64,000 bases of DNA from Aphrocallistes beatrix (GCA_963281255.1 OY725491.1:4018857-4082856), one strand, 5' to 3'. Shown: positions 10,036-22,334, numbered from the stretch's first letter. Program-made: numbers and translations. The notes: a model not told the origin generated them from the letters alone.

Positions 10036-10859
10036 TTAAACTATGGATAACAATATTCGCATTAGAAGTTTGTATTCACTTTTTACTGATTTTAATTGTA
10101 CCATGGATCAGAATGTAAGAGTCCGAAAATTTTGTGGTAAATGCTTACATGTTTATTTTTCACAATTCTGACTTTTTCGTGCAGAATAATTAGTTGAAAA
10201 GTTTGAAATTTTCAGATATAATAACATATTGGATTGATTATTGAACTGCAATATATATATATATATTTCAATCAATTCCAAAATTGATCATAATGATTTT
10301 AGATTGTGAATATAAATTTAATATTGTTTTGAACCATGGATAAATGACTTAGTGTTGTATGCGGTCTTCACTTATAGTTAAAATGACAATCCTCACAAAC
10401 TTTTATGATTTCGTTCTCAGAATTGGTTCATTCTATAAGCTTTATGTTACCATAATATAAGCTCTAAGCCTAATGCTTTAAATATTACCGTACAGATTTT
10501 CAAATTGATTACCCTCTTCAAAGTTTTAGATGAATACGTCAAAAAAAAGTCAAAAAATATACTAAATTTTGAATAAATTCAGTAAATCAGGTGGCAATGT
10601 AAAAATTTGCACTTTTTAACGAAAAACGCTCGGTCGAAATTAAGGATATATATCAATTAAGAGATATCCGATGTCAAATGAAGTTTCTTAAGATACCAAA
10701 TAGTTGAATTCGAGGAAAGTTGAAGTATTATTACCTATAGCAACGGAGATTTTGAAATTTTAAAAATACATCGGGTTCAAATAGTGGTGTCACTGATGTT
10801 AGACGCTCATTTTAACTATATTGATATACCCGAGTTGACATATATCACAGTTTATGATA
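10036..10859. other. no gene recognised
   Basis: About 0.8 kb of A+T-rich sequence with a short (AT)n run near 10250 flanked by near-inverted 'TGGATTGATT'/'AATCAATTCCA' words. CCATGG blocks near 10100 and 10335 recall P-like termini but no pair could be established. Confidence 0.35.
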
Positions 10860-11300
10860 ATAATTGAGCACAAACCACTTTTCCATTCATACGTAATACA
10901 ATGGATGTATACGGAAGCGTTAATATCTGAAACTAAGCCTTCAATTCACCGAGTAACAGTTCGCGCAGAAAGACTGATGTCAGCAATAAGACCTCTTTTC
11001 TCCGGACATACAATATCTATTACAGTCAATAGACAAGCCTTCATAAATTCACCATCAGTGAACGGCCTCATTCTTTTTCCAATAAGTTCCTCAACAGCGA
11101 AGCTAGCACGGGTATTATTATCAGACTCTGTTCTATGTCTTATGAAAGTGCCTTGTTGCTCAGTCAATGACCTTCCCAGAGATTCTATCTTATTTCTTCC
11201 GTGCATCACCAGAAAGACAATTGAATTTCTCAGAATGTTTCGTCAGGTAGTATCGTTTTAACTTGAACTCTTTGACAACAACAACAAACATTGAACATAA
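10860..11300 (-). pseudogene. hAT transposase, N-terminal part (BED-like finger)
   Basis: Reading the minus strand from 11300: CSMFVVVVKEFKLKRYYLTK and H look like the end of a BED-type finger (F.LKRHYLTKH). Next come LGRSLTEQQGTFIRHRTES, then TRASFAVEELIGKRMRPFT and DGEFMKACLLTVID with SLSARTVTR. This order (finger, 'K..SF.VA.LIAK..KPF.DGE..K.CL', 'ISLSR.TVTRRI') is the N-terminal half of GTF2IRD2/ZBED5-like hAT transposases. The catalytic half is missing and the frame is not continuous. A catalytic-half fragment of the same family lies at 215-650. Confidence 0.7.
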
Positions 11301-11985
11301 TAGGGTAATCATAATGGCATTGTTCCAAGCATGATTAAGAAATATTGATATGTCCAACTTTCCTTAAGGTTGGTGTTTGCTTCCAGAATAAAAGGTTTTC
11401 ATTATTTTCTCCTGAAATTTTCTGTGCAAACTGTTCTTGATGAGCTAAATGGAAGCTCATGAAGCAAAAAAATATTTTTTTTGAAGTCAACTAATTTATA
11501 GAGGACATTCAAGGAAACTTCAATGACTTGCGGCCCTTTTAGTCAATTATTCTTGCACGAAATGGTTGAATAGACAAAATAATAGGGTCGAATTTTCAAT
11601 TTTGACCTAAATGATTTTTTTTCCATTTCTCGGTGGCTACAATATTTAGAAGCAGATTTTAGAATGGAATATTTTTTAGCCTTTTTCAAATGCAAAATAT
11701 CGATAATCTGTCGCTATCAATATGTTCTACTTGACGAGATCTTTCCAAAATCATTGAGGTGTTTACTCTACGACCTTTGGTAACTCGATGCCTCCTTTGT
11801 AAAATTGATTCTTTTATTCCTAGAAAACAGGCTTCAAAATTTTTTTTTGGGAATTGCTAAATATGGTGCTATATTGCTACCTACGGTCATAAATATCTCC
11901 ATTATTGAGGACCTTTCGTCTATTTAAGACTCATCAGGTTAGCTAGTTGCTAACTAGGTACGTTGATATGTGAACACATAGTCCG
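11301..11985. other. no gene recognised
   Basis: A+T-rich, without ORFs or terminal repeats I can assign. Confidence 0.35.
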
Positions 11986-11989
11986 TAGT

Positions 11990-14025
11990 GATCCGTTTAT
12001 TTGTGAACAATTAGTATTTATTTTTTGCTATTGTTCTTTTTGTTTTTTGTTGTATTCTTTTTATTATAATTTTTGTACATTTTCTTTTTTTCAGAATAAT
12101 ACACGTAACAAACAAATGAATACGAAACATTTACCCAGTTACTCTATTTCAACCAGGATATTTATGAAGGTGTTTTTGGTTGAATTCCTAATTCTTCAAA
12201 TATTTTCAGATAACCTAAACAACCATCATTGAATCGAATGATAGCATGTGCTGTGCCTAAATTCATCAATTCGACTTCGACTTAACCAGTTTTAGGAACA
12301 TGTTCACAAATCAACTTATGAAGATTTTCATTTAGATTAGATGTTTTGCCACCTTTGACTTTGACTAAAAAGTTCATATAAGGGGTCAAAATATCAATGC
12401 ATTTTGGATGACTAATACCGGTTGATCGTGACTATTTTTGATTACAAGTCCATATAACGATGTTATATTATCGATCATCCCGTCGCTCAAAAGATTTATT
12501 TCAGATATAGTTTGAGAGGAAGTGTCGCGATAGTGCTTTACGTAGATCTCGTTTTGTTTTTCTTCTATAATTTTCCCTGATCTTTTGCTCTTCGTTCTTA
12601 GTTTTACATTGGGCTAATAGATTGTTCATTTCAGTTTTCATCTTCTCAACAAAGCTTTCTGCTTTTCAATCAAATGGACTCATACGCTTTTGGACATGGG
12701 ATAAGCATTCTTTTCTAGAGATATAGATCAGGTACTCGGAATATATATTTCTCTCATTCAACATTGAAATGTTCTTTTCATCACCATCAGCAATCACAGC
12801 GGAATAAATAAGATTTTGTTCTATACATCTTTTAAAGATTTCCGGTGCTAGTTTCGACTCGAGAACAATAGAATTTATGTCACAATATTCATCAGAATGG
12901 CAAATCTTTTGATGTTTACTGAACCACTCAATATCAACATACTGATCTCGTGTTACTCTGCCATTTTTAGTCCCTGCTGTTTTTCAGTGCATTGTTGACA
13001 TGAATTGCACGCAATCTCAAATATCTAGTACTTTCCCAGATTCTATACTAATGGCACTGGCAAAACAATAACAGGAATGGCCATCTCCTTTAGACCCTAC
13101 CCTCCTTTGATATGTACCATCATATGAAACTTCAATCTCTAACATTGTATTCTCGGGAACATCTATTTTCTGACGCAATTCATTGCATGGTCTTTGCAGC
13201 TATCTCTGGCAACTTTCGTTGCAACTTCACTCACATATGATTGGATCTTATAAAAAGCTCTCTTGCCTAGTGTTTTCGGGATTCCCAAAATAGAATTCAA
13301 AAGATCCAGACCAGATTTACCAATACCAATAATACGTCCCCCCAGCAATTGCAAGATTTTGTTTACGAAATGTTTTCTTACGGACTGAGTTTGAATAGTG
13401 TTGTAAAAGTCGCTCCCAGAATGACACCCTTCACAAATGATTTAAATTTGTTCTGCAATTCCGGCTATAAATGTGAATTTATAGAATCGTAGATTGCTAC
13501 ATTTACAATGTTTGCATTTGAACATTTTACTGATGGCATGACGAAGGATGTCGCATTCAAATATGCTCATTGACAGTTGAGATAAATTCAAGATTTCCTC
13601 GCCTGATTTATCCAAATACATATATTGGACCTCTTCATAATGGGTAGGTACTATTTCAACTTTGGACCTTAGCTTTCTCTGCGCAGTTGTTAGTTCTAAG
13701 TCAACTACGGTACGGGTGGAGCTAGTTGGTATTTCAGGTGGTATTATAGATGGAATATCAAATGAACTCTCACTACTAGCTTGAGTCAATTTGGGTATCT
13801 TATAGAATAACTCAAGGTCCTCAGTTACACTTTATTGACTTGCGGAAATAATATCATCTGATTCACTTGTTTCACAACTAAAACTGGCTCGTGGGAATAT
13901 TTTAGCCGTTTTTCTATCCCCAAACTTTCTACGGCCTCGGAAAGTAGGTTTCGACGTAGTAACGGAAGACGGTAATATAAAAACATCAGAAGTATCAGAT
14001 AAATTCTAATCCTCACGCATTTCCA
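11990..14025 (-). pseudogene. third PHD/Mutator-like transposase copy, decayed
   Basis: Several minus-strand blocks align in order with the 897-aa transposase at 42828-45521. From the N-terminal side: a basic Arg-rich stretch (about 13,990), a zinc-like patch FKCKHCKCSNLRFYKF (about 13,500), LGGRIIGIGKSGLDLLNSIL (about 13,340), the first catalytic block VSYDGTYQ with GKVLDI (about 13,110-13,020), LMNLGTAHAIIRFNDG (about 12,270) and a Lys-rich tail (about 12,050). Frame changes and stops break the gene repeatedly. No PHD finger is recognisable at the C-terminal end. It is clearly nearer the 897-aa copy than the 795-aa copy and much older than either. Confidence 0.8.
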
Positions 14026-14525
14026 TTGTCTCTGTAGCTGTCTCTTCTGTCTGTGAAACTGTCCATATCGAATCGTGGTAATGATATTCGTTTTCCAAAT
14101 TAAATTTCTAGCTTTTTGATGGGTATATTGACCATACTCATAAACAAAATTTTTCGTATCCTAGTAACAGCCAGGTATTTTATCAACATTCCGATCTCCT
14201 TATTTGGGGATAACCATATCGAGTGACACCTTGTTCTTCTCGGCTCTACACTGAAAATGAATATGCTCAAATAAACACATTAAATGTGATTTATCGAAAA
14301 TATAGAAGTCCAGTCATCATATTGGCCAATTTACATCTGGGAAATGATGACTCATCATTTTGAAACCTAAAGATTTCTAAAATAATAAAAACAATGCTTT
14401 TAAATTGGGATAATTATAGTCTGAGGTTAAAAATTCATTATAATATTTAAACAGGGCTCAATATTTTACTACCTAAACCAGCCTATATTACATTTAATAG
14501 GGCAAAGAATCGGAAGCTTATACGT
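14026..14525. other. no gene recognised
   Basis: A+T-rich spacer between the decayed PHD transposase (minus) and the KDZ-like remnant (plus). Confidence 0.35.
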
Positions 14526-15345
14526 TTGGGAAGAAATTGTAAGATTTGCTATCATGTATTCCATCATGCATGGAATCCATACCTCCGGCTCGTCAATATT
14601 AACTATACAATTAGTTTTACATGTTCGATATGCAAGGATAATCCTGATGTGGTCGTATTTGATGGAGTTACTCTTGGTACTATTAAGAACATTCCACCCG
14701 CTATCATACATATTGATACTGATCAAAAATTGAAATGTGTCCCACAGTCAGCTCGTTTGTTCATTCCCTCCCACGTGCAACGGAAGAGATTAACAGAATA
14801 CTTACAGAATGGACTCTCTATTACTGCGTTCCGAGAATTAGTTAATAATATTGTTCCAAACCCTCTCACATAATACATGGAAAGTAGCAGTGTTGAAGTT
14901 GAAAACATTCTAAAATGCAATAATAATCGTGTCAAAGATGTGCTCTACTATTTTACTAGGAATGAACCGATATCCGGAATATTTCAATTCTCAATTTTAG
15001 ATCAGGTCCAACTTGTAACAATTATAAGGCTCTCTAAAGGCAAATTAGTCCGAGAGAGTGAAATTTTGAATATATTCTAGAGATCCAAAAGCATTTGAAA
15101 AAACTTCGTTTCTAATCGATCGATTTCACTCAAGAAACCATAAATGCTCCCCATTATACTCCCTGAACCACATTACGGAAAAGAAGCTAAATCGCATTAA
15201 TACCCATGTATGTGAACAATTCTTCTCAAATATCCGAAGAATATCAACACAGAAAAGTTTTTGTTTCGAAACATTTTTTGAGATGATCCCTCAGCCTCTG
15301 TTCTGGCGCCATCTTACCCGAGTTGGATCATTACCTAAGGCTTAA
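14526..15345 (+). pseudogene. KDZ-like transposase remnant
   Basis: A 115-codon frame contains CSICKDNPDVVVFDGVTLGT, followed by a second block and then, in another frame, DPKAFEKTSFLIDRFHSRNH, KCSPLYSLNHITEKK and INTHVCEQFFSNIRRIS. The combination 'C..C...P.V...DG.......', '(V/I)DRFH..(N/G)H.CS..Y' and 'N...(A/C)EQ.(F/N)S..R(K/R)' matches the Kyakuja-Dileera-Zisupton transposases and their cnidarian relatives, in which a CxC-type zinc region precedes the catalytic part. The piece is fragmentary and broken. No element ends were identified. The family name is from motif memory and should be taken as probable. Confidence 0.6.
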
Positions 15346-15863
15346 GTGAGGCACACTGCTGCGGCGAAAAGTCCACAATCTGCTCTAACATGTTTTTGTT
15401 GGATCGGTGCGTTGTTGATCTTGAGATCATCTGGAAATTCTCGGCGATAGAGTGACTTAGATTCATTTCTCGACACAATCCAATGAAGGGATCCATCGTG
15501 GTGGACTTGTATACTTTCCCTCCCTGCAGGGATAAACTGATGCTTCTATAGATTACAGGATATGAAAGATTGCATAAAATTCAATCATCATATGAACATT
15601 ACTTGTATAATAATACTAATACTATCAAAATACATACTTGACTGAGTATTGTATCCTGTAAACCTCGAACATGTGGGAATTGGGTGAGTAAAAGCACCTA
15701 AAATACATTAGTTTTGTTGAATAATTTTTTTTATAAGAGTGTCAAAATGTATTCGCTGGTAAATCGTTTTAGAGTCTCTTGTGAAGTAACAAAATTCTAA
15801 GGGTAAGAGTAAAACCTGACGTATGATATCATGATATCAATATAAAAGAACTTATAAAAAAGT
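15346..15863. other. no gene recognised
   Basis: The start may carry the last codons of the KDZ-like remnant; the rest is A+T-rich without features. Confidence 0.35.
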
Positions 15864-16965
15864 TCATAGAATAAATCTTACGCAGAAAGCATTCGTTTCA
15901 TCTGATAAGAATGTATTTCGATGGCTGAGCTCATGAGGAGCGATTTTCATATCTCCATCAGATATAATTCTTCTAAATAAAGTGCATTCGGGTAGCTGTA
16001 TAACTACGTCGTGTGTTGTCGCACAGTCAATGATGTGGGTATAGGCGGTGTGTGAATTGGTGGCATAGAGAGAATTTTCTCTGTAAATAATTATAATTTC
16101 CATTATAATTACAAAATCAAATACAAATTGGGAAGAAAAAATAAAATTACCACATATCAAGAGTCTTTGTATCCTCTACAGCAGTATCTGCTACTCATGG
16201 AAAGAAACAAGTAGGTTCATGGGGCGGCTCAGTGAACATGAGTAATCAAGAAACTCGAGATCAATAGACTCCTGAGTCCATATAATTCCATCGTCAGAAC
16301 TAGAGACTATGTCATCTTCTAATAATTGACTATGCCTCTCTGGATTTGAGTGAGGAGACCTGTCTCGATTTCATTAGAAATTATTCGCTGATATCCTTTG
16401 TACGAGTTGATCATTTTTATTAAGAAGGTGGATTTGCTGTTTCGAATATTTATAAGTGTATTCTTTTGGCCACCATACTGGTCGAAGAATAGAATCGCCC
16501 CAGAAGTATCGTTTTGGGCCTTAAAATAGTCACAATTAAAAAAATATATACTATCAAGTAAATATAGGACTGAAAGAAGTAAGCACAAAGAATCTGACAC
16601 CTCGATTGAAAACCCACCAGTAGTTCGCTTTGTGATCCACGCGACCAGACGACGAAGGGTGAATACATTTAGATTGGATGGATCTTCATCAGCAAGCATC
16701 TTAGAATATATAATGTCCTGGTCTGGCTTGGAGAGTGGCCCGCAGTTTTTTCCTGGACGACTTACGGAAGATACTAAAGAATGGTAAATATCTTCCTTAT
16801 GTTGGAGGCAAACTCTCGAAATGGCTCAGCTCCCAAAGTGTTCAATTGGCCTTCCTATGTAAACATTGCGCCCACCCCCTCTCCTGTTACTTTGGCGAAA
16901 CTTCCAATGCATTTTGGAGGTGTTTTTGAGCGTTCGAATTTGTTATTCTTGGCATTGCTAACAAA
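15864..16965 (-). pseudogene. unidentified coding remnant
   Basis: Several minus-strand blocks have protein-like composition in successive frames: FERSKTPPKCIGSFAKVTG and EGVGAMFT (about 16,930-16,860), a 126-codon frame with LRRLVAWITKRTTGGFSIEV (16,319-16,699), EDDIVSSSDDGIIWTQESID (about 16,320-16,260) and LPECTLFRRIISDGDMKIAP with HELSHRNTFLSDETNAF (about 16,000-15,880). Together they suggest one broken gene of more than 300 codons. I do not recognise the family. The position next to a KDZ-like remnant suggests part of a decayed DNA transposon, but a relic host gene is equally possible. Confidence 0.45.
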
Positions 16966-17267
16966 TATTCAATGATAATGTTAGAATATACAACTCAAGA
17001 TGAAAATGTACAATGTAGAATGTCGTTTCGATAAAAACTTCTTAGTAAGCAATATTACCTAAGTACTACTGAATAAAATATATTTCAACTAATAAATACT
17101 CAATATTAGGGCCTATTGGTTCTCATAATTCGGATAAGAAATTTAGACAGAGTTGTGAATTTTGTGCATTACTTGCCTACGTGAAATGAAATAATTTTAT
17201 ACCTGCAGTTTTCTATTGAAATATATTTTTAGTAGAATCCAGGTTTTTGAAATTTTATTCATTTACA
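16966..17267. other. no gene recognised
   Basis: A+T-rich, no ORF and no repeat recognised. Confidence 0.35.
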
Positions 17268-17765
17268 AGCGCAGTTCGCTGCATGCGCTTAGCGGGTGAT
17301 GGACACAAAGTGTCCGCCAGAGGCTCCTTTCGATCGCTTGGGATTACATTTATTAAATATAAGGGAGATTTCATTGCAAAATACATCCGTCCTAATGTTA
17401 TAATCTATGTCGCACGAAAAATCACCAAATTTGTCAATTTTTAAAAATTTGATGCGTAATGATGAAGTCATAACTAGGTGATGAGCCATGATAGTTGCGC
17501 CATATATGAGATATATTAATATACACATTCTATTAAAATTTCAGCCTTCTATCACTTAAAATGGCTGAGTTATGGTCGAAAAACTGAAATTCCTAATTAT
17601 AAAAAAAGGTGACAATGACGTCATAATTCCATGATGTGTCGACATTTTAGTCTGACCTCAGGACTTAGTGGAGCCATAGCCAAAAGACTCCCACATGCCA
17701 AAAATTAGCTTTCTGGGATGACAGTTTCTTCAATCAATTCGTTACATATATATACTACGTATATA
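17268..17765 (+). repeat. repeat A, copy 2 (near complete)
   Basis: GC-rich head (ACAAGCGCAGTTCGCTGCAT; GGACACAAAGTGTCCGCC), then TTAAATATAAGGGAGAT, the ATCACCAAATTTGTCAATTT block, CGTAATGATGAAGTCATAA, TTCAGCCTTCTATC, TGACAATGACGTCATAATTC, GCCATAGCCAAAAGACTCCC, GCTTTCTG and the tail TTCAATCAATTCGTTACA running into (TA)n. No coding capacity is evident. Confidence 0.85.
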
Positions 17766-17833
17766 GTATGTCATGGACCAAAGTGTAAATTGGTCAAGAT
17801 TTGTGAATCTTGGCTAAATGTTGGCTAAAAGCA

Positions 17834-17869
17834 ACTTTGGCTCAGCCAAACATTTGGCTGAGCCAAAGT
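17834..17869. repeat. perfect 36-bp palindrome
   Basis: Two 17-bp arms (ACTTTGGCTCAGCCAAA and its reverse complement) with a 2-base spacer CA. Extra TTGGCT words precede it (17800-17830). Possibly a folded-back element end. Confidence 0.9.
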
Positions 17870-18014
17870 GTTTGGTTAACCTAAATTTGATGCGAGTATC
17901 ATACATCATGGGTTGATAAGAAATTGTAGATTTATTTCTAATTGTTATTAATCAATTAATTACTAACAAAACTAATTTATGACAATAAATATAACAAATA
18001 TTAGCTCTTTATAA

Positions 18015-18131
18015 CCCTTGAATGCACTTGGGATTTTCTATTTATAGTAGTAACCCCAAACTTATATGGCTTCCCCATTGAAAATGGCTTAAACCGGAAA
18101 TGACGCAACACATTCCTGTGGCAAGCGTGGG
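18015..18131. mobile_element. piggyBac-like MITE, worn copy
   Basis: Starts CCCTTGAATGCAC and ends GCGTGGG before TTAA (18132-18135). Its interior (ATGGCTTCCCCATTGAAAATG) matches the clearer copies at 19013-19117 and 24524-24629. The left TTAA is changed to ATAA. Confidence 0.55.
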
Positions 18132-18755
18132 TTAAATCTATTATTAGATAGAAATTGTAGTTTCACATTCACAGAAGGCTACAATGATTCTGAATAAGTA
18201 ATCAGTTAATGAATTTGTCGATTCAGTAACTACAGTCTAGTTAGTGTGGAATTGACAATCAAACAATTACTATCAGTCAAGTGAGTTTGGGATGTCCATG
18301 CTACATTCTAAATATTGAGAACTGTAAGTACTTGGCAACGGATCAAGTAATTGTAGGAATGTAATTTTAGTTTCATTTAAATGCGTAGACTGTATACTCA
18401 AAATCTCCTTTTGTTATCGCATGCATGAATTAGGTATTACGAGATATCCAAATCAGTTACATTAGTGTTCTCTAATGTTGTTTGATAATATATCGCAACA
18501 GTTTGTGATAAGTGTGGGATACAATATACCACAATCAATTTGATGTAATTCTTCCTCACAATGATCCAATCAATAATTATACGAAAACATATTTCATCAT
18601 AATCTTATGAAAACGTGTTGATATTTCTAGACAAGTGATTTAGTGAGCGAAATACAAATTGTAATAATGATTGCATAATTTCCCAGGATTAATCCTAAAT
18701 TACTTTTGCCCACGCTGCAGCGGCCGACCCAAAATCGTGGTGTAACTCCCAAATT
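18132..18755. other. no gene recognised
   Basis: A+T-rich spacer. Near its end (18734-18745) lies the first of two direct copies of ATCGTGGTGTAA-like words that belong to the adjacent hairpin. Confidence 0.35.
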
Positions 18756-18778
18756 CGTGGTGTAATTTTTACACCACG
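18756..18778. repeat. 23-bp hairpin plus direct copy
   Basis: CGTGGTGTAA, spacer TTT, TTACACCACG: perfect 10-bp arms. A further direct copy of the left arm word lies at 18736-18745. Confidence 0.8.
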
Positions 18779-19008
18779 ATCGCTATTAAAAGAAACCCTG
18801 CTCTGATGTATAATTTTACTTTTTCAGGTTAATTATAGAAATAGCTACATGTATTTATTTTACTTTACAGAGTTATATTTATAATACTATACTAATATTA
18901 TATTATTAAGTATACACTTACTAACATCTTCTAGCAGTCAATTACCCTTTAGACTTTTGTTATGCATTTTATTTATTTTATTATTATAATCTCCTGTAAT
19001 TCATGAAT
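18779..19008. other. no gene recognised
   Basis: A+T-rich; a 'GAAACCCTG' word at about 18788 resembles the end of the MITE at 48426-48570 but no partner end was found. Confidence 0.3.
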
Positions 19009-19012
19009 TTAA

Positions 19013-19117
19013 CCCTAGATTATCGAAAACTCGCGATATCGCAGATGTCTCCAGACATTTTCAATAGGAAAGAAGCCATAAAGTTGCACTACTGTGGTAC
19101 ATTTCGGTAGTCTTAGG
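19013..19117. mobile_element. piggyBac-like MITE
   Basis: TTAA (19009-19012) then CCCTAGATTATCGAAAACTC; right end CGGTAGTCTTAGG then TTAA (19118-19121). TTAA duplication plus a CCCTAG-type terminus is the piggyBac pattern. The interior is non-coding and shared with 18015-18131 and 24524-24629. Confidence 0.75.
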
Positions 19118-19634
19118 TTAAAGATGTATTTTTAATATTTATTATTGTATTTATTGAGAATATTTATTAAGAAATATCTTCTTCAAAGCATTGTTTTTTA
19201 ATGAGGTGAACCTTACTATAGAACGGAATCGGTAGTGAGAAGACCCGACAATTGACTATTATGAACTAAGTGTTTTATTTGTCTAGGTAAAATATAGACA
19301 GCAAATCTTTGTACTGGTACTTGCTAAATTGGGAGAATTTTCACAAAAGTGTGAGGATAACAGAGGAGAATAGATGGTTGATGTATCCTTCGCCCATAGA
19401 ACATAATGCATATTTGTATGATAGGTGATCAGAATTCGTAGGTAGTAGGATATCCATGGTCTATATTACTAATTCACATTGAAGGTGGTTAGAATCCGTA
19501 GCTAGTCAAAATCAGTTGAAACAGGTTTATATGATAATGTTTTTGTTTACTTTTGTATACAGTAGATACGTACATAAAGTAAACAAATCTCTTAAAGATG
19601 GTAGAAACTAGCTTTCAATGGTTGACATGAGCTT
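19118..19634. other. no gene recognised
   Basis: A+T-rich spacer before Helitron 1; the 5' end of the Helitron could lie here but no diagnostic TC start was found. Confidence 0.35.
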
Positions 19635-20829
19635 TTGGAGGTGTAGATTTCGAAGGTCACAAATGAAGACGGTTATTCTCGCCTTACTTCACCCCCTGAG
19701 CTACTGATGCATCTGCTGACGGCTACAGACAGTTGAGGCAGACCATTCAGAGAGCACATTCGAGCTTATAACTCGGCTCTAGCGTTCGCTTCACTCTGCG
19801 TTAATCTCGATAAAGAGTTAGCGCTAAGCACAGTTGTGTTTAAAGTACACTATATAAATTTTCTGTTCATTTAATTTTGAATTATTCTTTTTTGAGATTG
19901 AGATTTGCTCTACCATTAGTGCTGTTAAATACCTTTACAAGTATGTGTATAAGGGCCATGATAGCTATCGCCGAATTTCGCATTTCTGATAGTGCTGGAA
20001 GAAGCATTAACAAAGCAGCCTTGGAGGTCGACGAGATAGTAAATTATCTGGAAGCGCTTTATGTTTTTTGCTACTGAATAATGCTATCAACTCTTTGCGT
20101 ATAAACTTCATGCTAACATACCCCATGTCATGAGGTTAGCTCTCCATCTGGAGCATCACCAGCCTGCCGAATTTACCGGAGATTCCGACTTACAGGAGGT
20201 TCTTCGTAAACAGAGGGATAGCACCCTTACAGGATGATGTTTTGCTAACCAATAATATCTTAGTAGTGTTCGCAAGTTCACATACACCTACTTTCGTGAT
20301 GAGTTTGTGTGGAATAAATCCAAACGTGAGTCGACGGAAAGGTTGAAATGACATGGTAACAGGATAGGTCGTGTCTATACTGCCCAACCCGATGAAGGAG
20401 AGCATTACTTCCTCAGAATGCTTCTTAACCTTGTAACATGTTGCGAATGTTACTGGATATCCGCACTTTCCCTGACGGCACCGTCTGTACTACCTTTAAT
20501 TAATTAATTAAGGAACCGTGCAGTAGACGAGGCCTGTTGGAAGATGACTAGGAGTCCGATGATTGTCTCACTTAAGCCGCTACATGTCTATGCTAGCACA
20601 ACTGCGACAGTTATTCGTCACTATTCTTCTGCATAATGAGCCCTATGACCCACTACCACTGTAGAATAAGCAGAAGGCATTTCTAGCAGAGGATTTTCAG
20701 AATGGAAAATCTTTATTCGATTATCCGGAATGCCTATCCCCACTCAAGATAGGAGTTCATTTGATCTACCTCGCATCATTCAAGTTGAACTTACTGATGA
20801 TGCACCTGAACTGGCCATAAATGCAGATA

Positions 20830-21645
20830 CTAATGTATCTTTACAGAACCTTGATCAGATGAGTGCATATAACTGTATTATGAAGTCTATAGACAATCCT
20901 ATCGCTGAAAACAACGCATTTGTGCTAAGGGTCCCGGTGGGACTGGCAAGACATTTTTGGACAATACATTGTTAGCTAAGATTCGCTCCCGTGGTGAAAT
21001 CGCACTAGCAATGGCTTCATCTGGAAAAGCAACTCTCCTCCTCGAAGGCGGAAGAACTGTCCATTCTAGTTTAAAAGTTCCTATCACAATGTATGAACAA
21101 TCTGTGTGTAATATCACTAAACAGAGTGCTTTAGCCAAACTTATGCAGGGTGCTAAGCTTTTAATTTGTGATCAAGCTCCTATGATGCATAATCTTGCTG
21201 AATGTATAGATCGGAAATTGAGAGATCTCTCTTCCAATGTTCTAGCATTTGGTTGTAATGTTATTGCATTTTGGATGTGACTCCCGACAATTCTTACCCA
21301 TCATTAGGCGTGGATCGAGTGTCGAGGTCGTAACAGCAAGCCTTAACAGGTCTTCACCTTGGCACCATGTCAAGCTGATGAAATTGACCATAAATATGCG
21401 TATTCGAATAGATTCATGCCAGGATCAAGAAGAAGTAACTTCTTTGACCTTTTGTTGAGGGCAGGAGAAGGTACTGAACCTCATGATGAGAATAAAATGA
21501 TTCATTTAGGTCACAAATATGTAGTACGTGGTGAGAATATAAATGACTTAGCCACTGCTATACATGATAACAATAAAGAACACTTTAATGATTGTGATTA
21601 CATCACGCCGCGTAATAGATTTCTCTTAAAATGAGACAGTTGAAA
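20830..21645 (+). pseudogene. Helitron 1 helicase, N-terminal half
   Basis: LNLDQMSAYNCIMKSI-like sequence precedes a Walker A motif GPGGTGKTF (about 20,930). Next come RSRGEIALAMASSGKATLLL with GGRTVHSSLKVPI and LAKLMQGAKLLICDQAPM (Walker B, with Gln where DE is usual). The typical helicase motif III/IV region follows (NRSSPWHHVKLMKLTINMRI) and FLLRAGEGTEPHDENKMIHL. The frame changes several times. Confidence 0.85.
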
Positions 21646-21837
21646 CGATAAACAAATATATGACTGATCAATTTCTTAGAGAAGCAAAGGTATTACTGAG
21701 TCCAGGTTTTTAGGGCTGTTATTTTGGTTTTCTGCCGGGCGGTTAACAGGTTAACCGATGGCAATATAAATTAGTAAAAATATGGATTTTTGGACTAATC
21801 ATCAAAAATTTTGTAATTTTCAGTGGTCTCGAAATAT

Positions 21838-22334
21838 ATTATACAAGCGCGCTTCGCTTGCTTGCGCTGCGCGGCTGGAGGACACTTTGTGTCCGCCGGA
21901 GGCTCCCTTCGGTCGCCTGGGATCACATTGGCTAATTATAGGGGAGATAACATCTCTAAATACGTCTGCCCTACTGTTATAATCTATATCGCACGAAAAA
22001 TCACCAAATTTGTCAATTTTTAAAATTTTGATACGTAATGATTACGTCATAATAAAGTGATGAGTCATCATTTTTTGAGGATAGTTGCATCATATGTGAG
22101 ACATGTTAGTATACAGATTCTATTAAAATTTCAGCCTTCTATCTCCTATAATGGCTGAGTTATCCTCGAATAACTGTATTGCTTAACTTATAAAAATGTG
22201 ACAATGACGTCATAATTCCATGATGAGTTGATATTTTGCTCTGAGCTCAGAACTTACTGGAGCTATAGCCAAAAGACTCCCACATGCCAAAAATCAGCTT
22301 TCTGCGCACGGCAGTTTCTTCAATCAATTCATTA

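Noticed and set aside
10854-11261. 135-codon plus-strand frame
   Set aside because: It is the complement of the hAT N-terminal remnant, whose minus-strand reading has clear family motifs.
18683-18797. A second copy of the CAGGGTTTC MITE
   Set aside because: Only a GAAACCCTG end was found; no left partner and no duplication.
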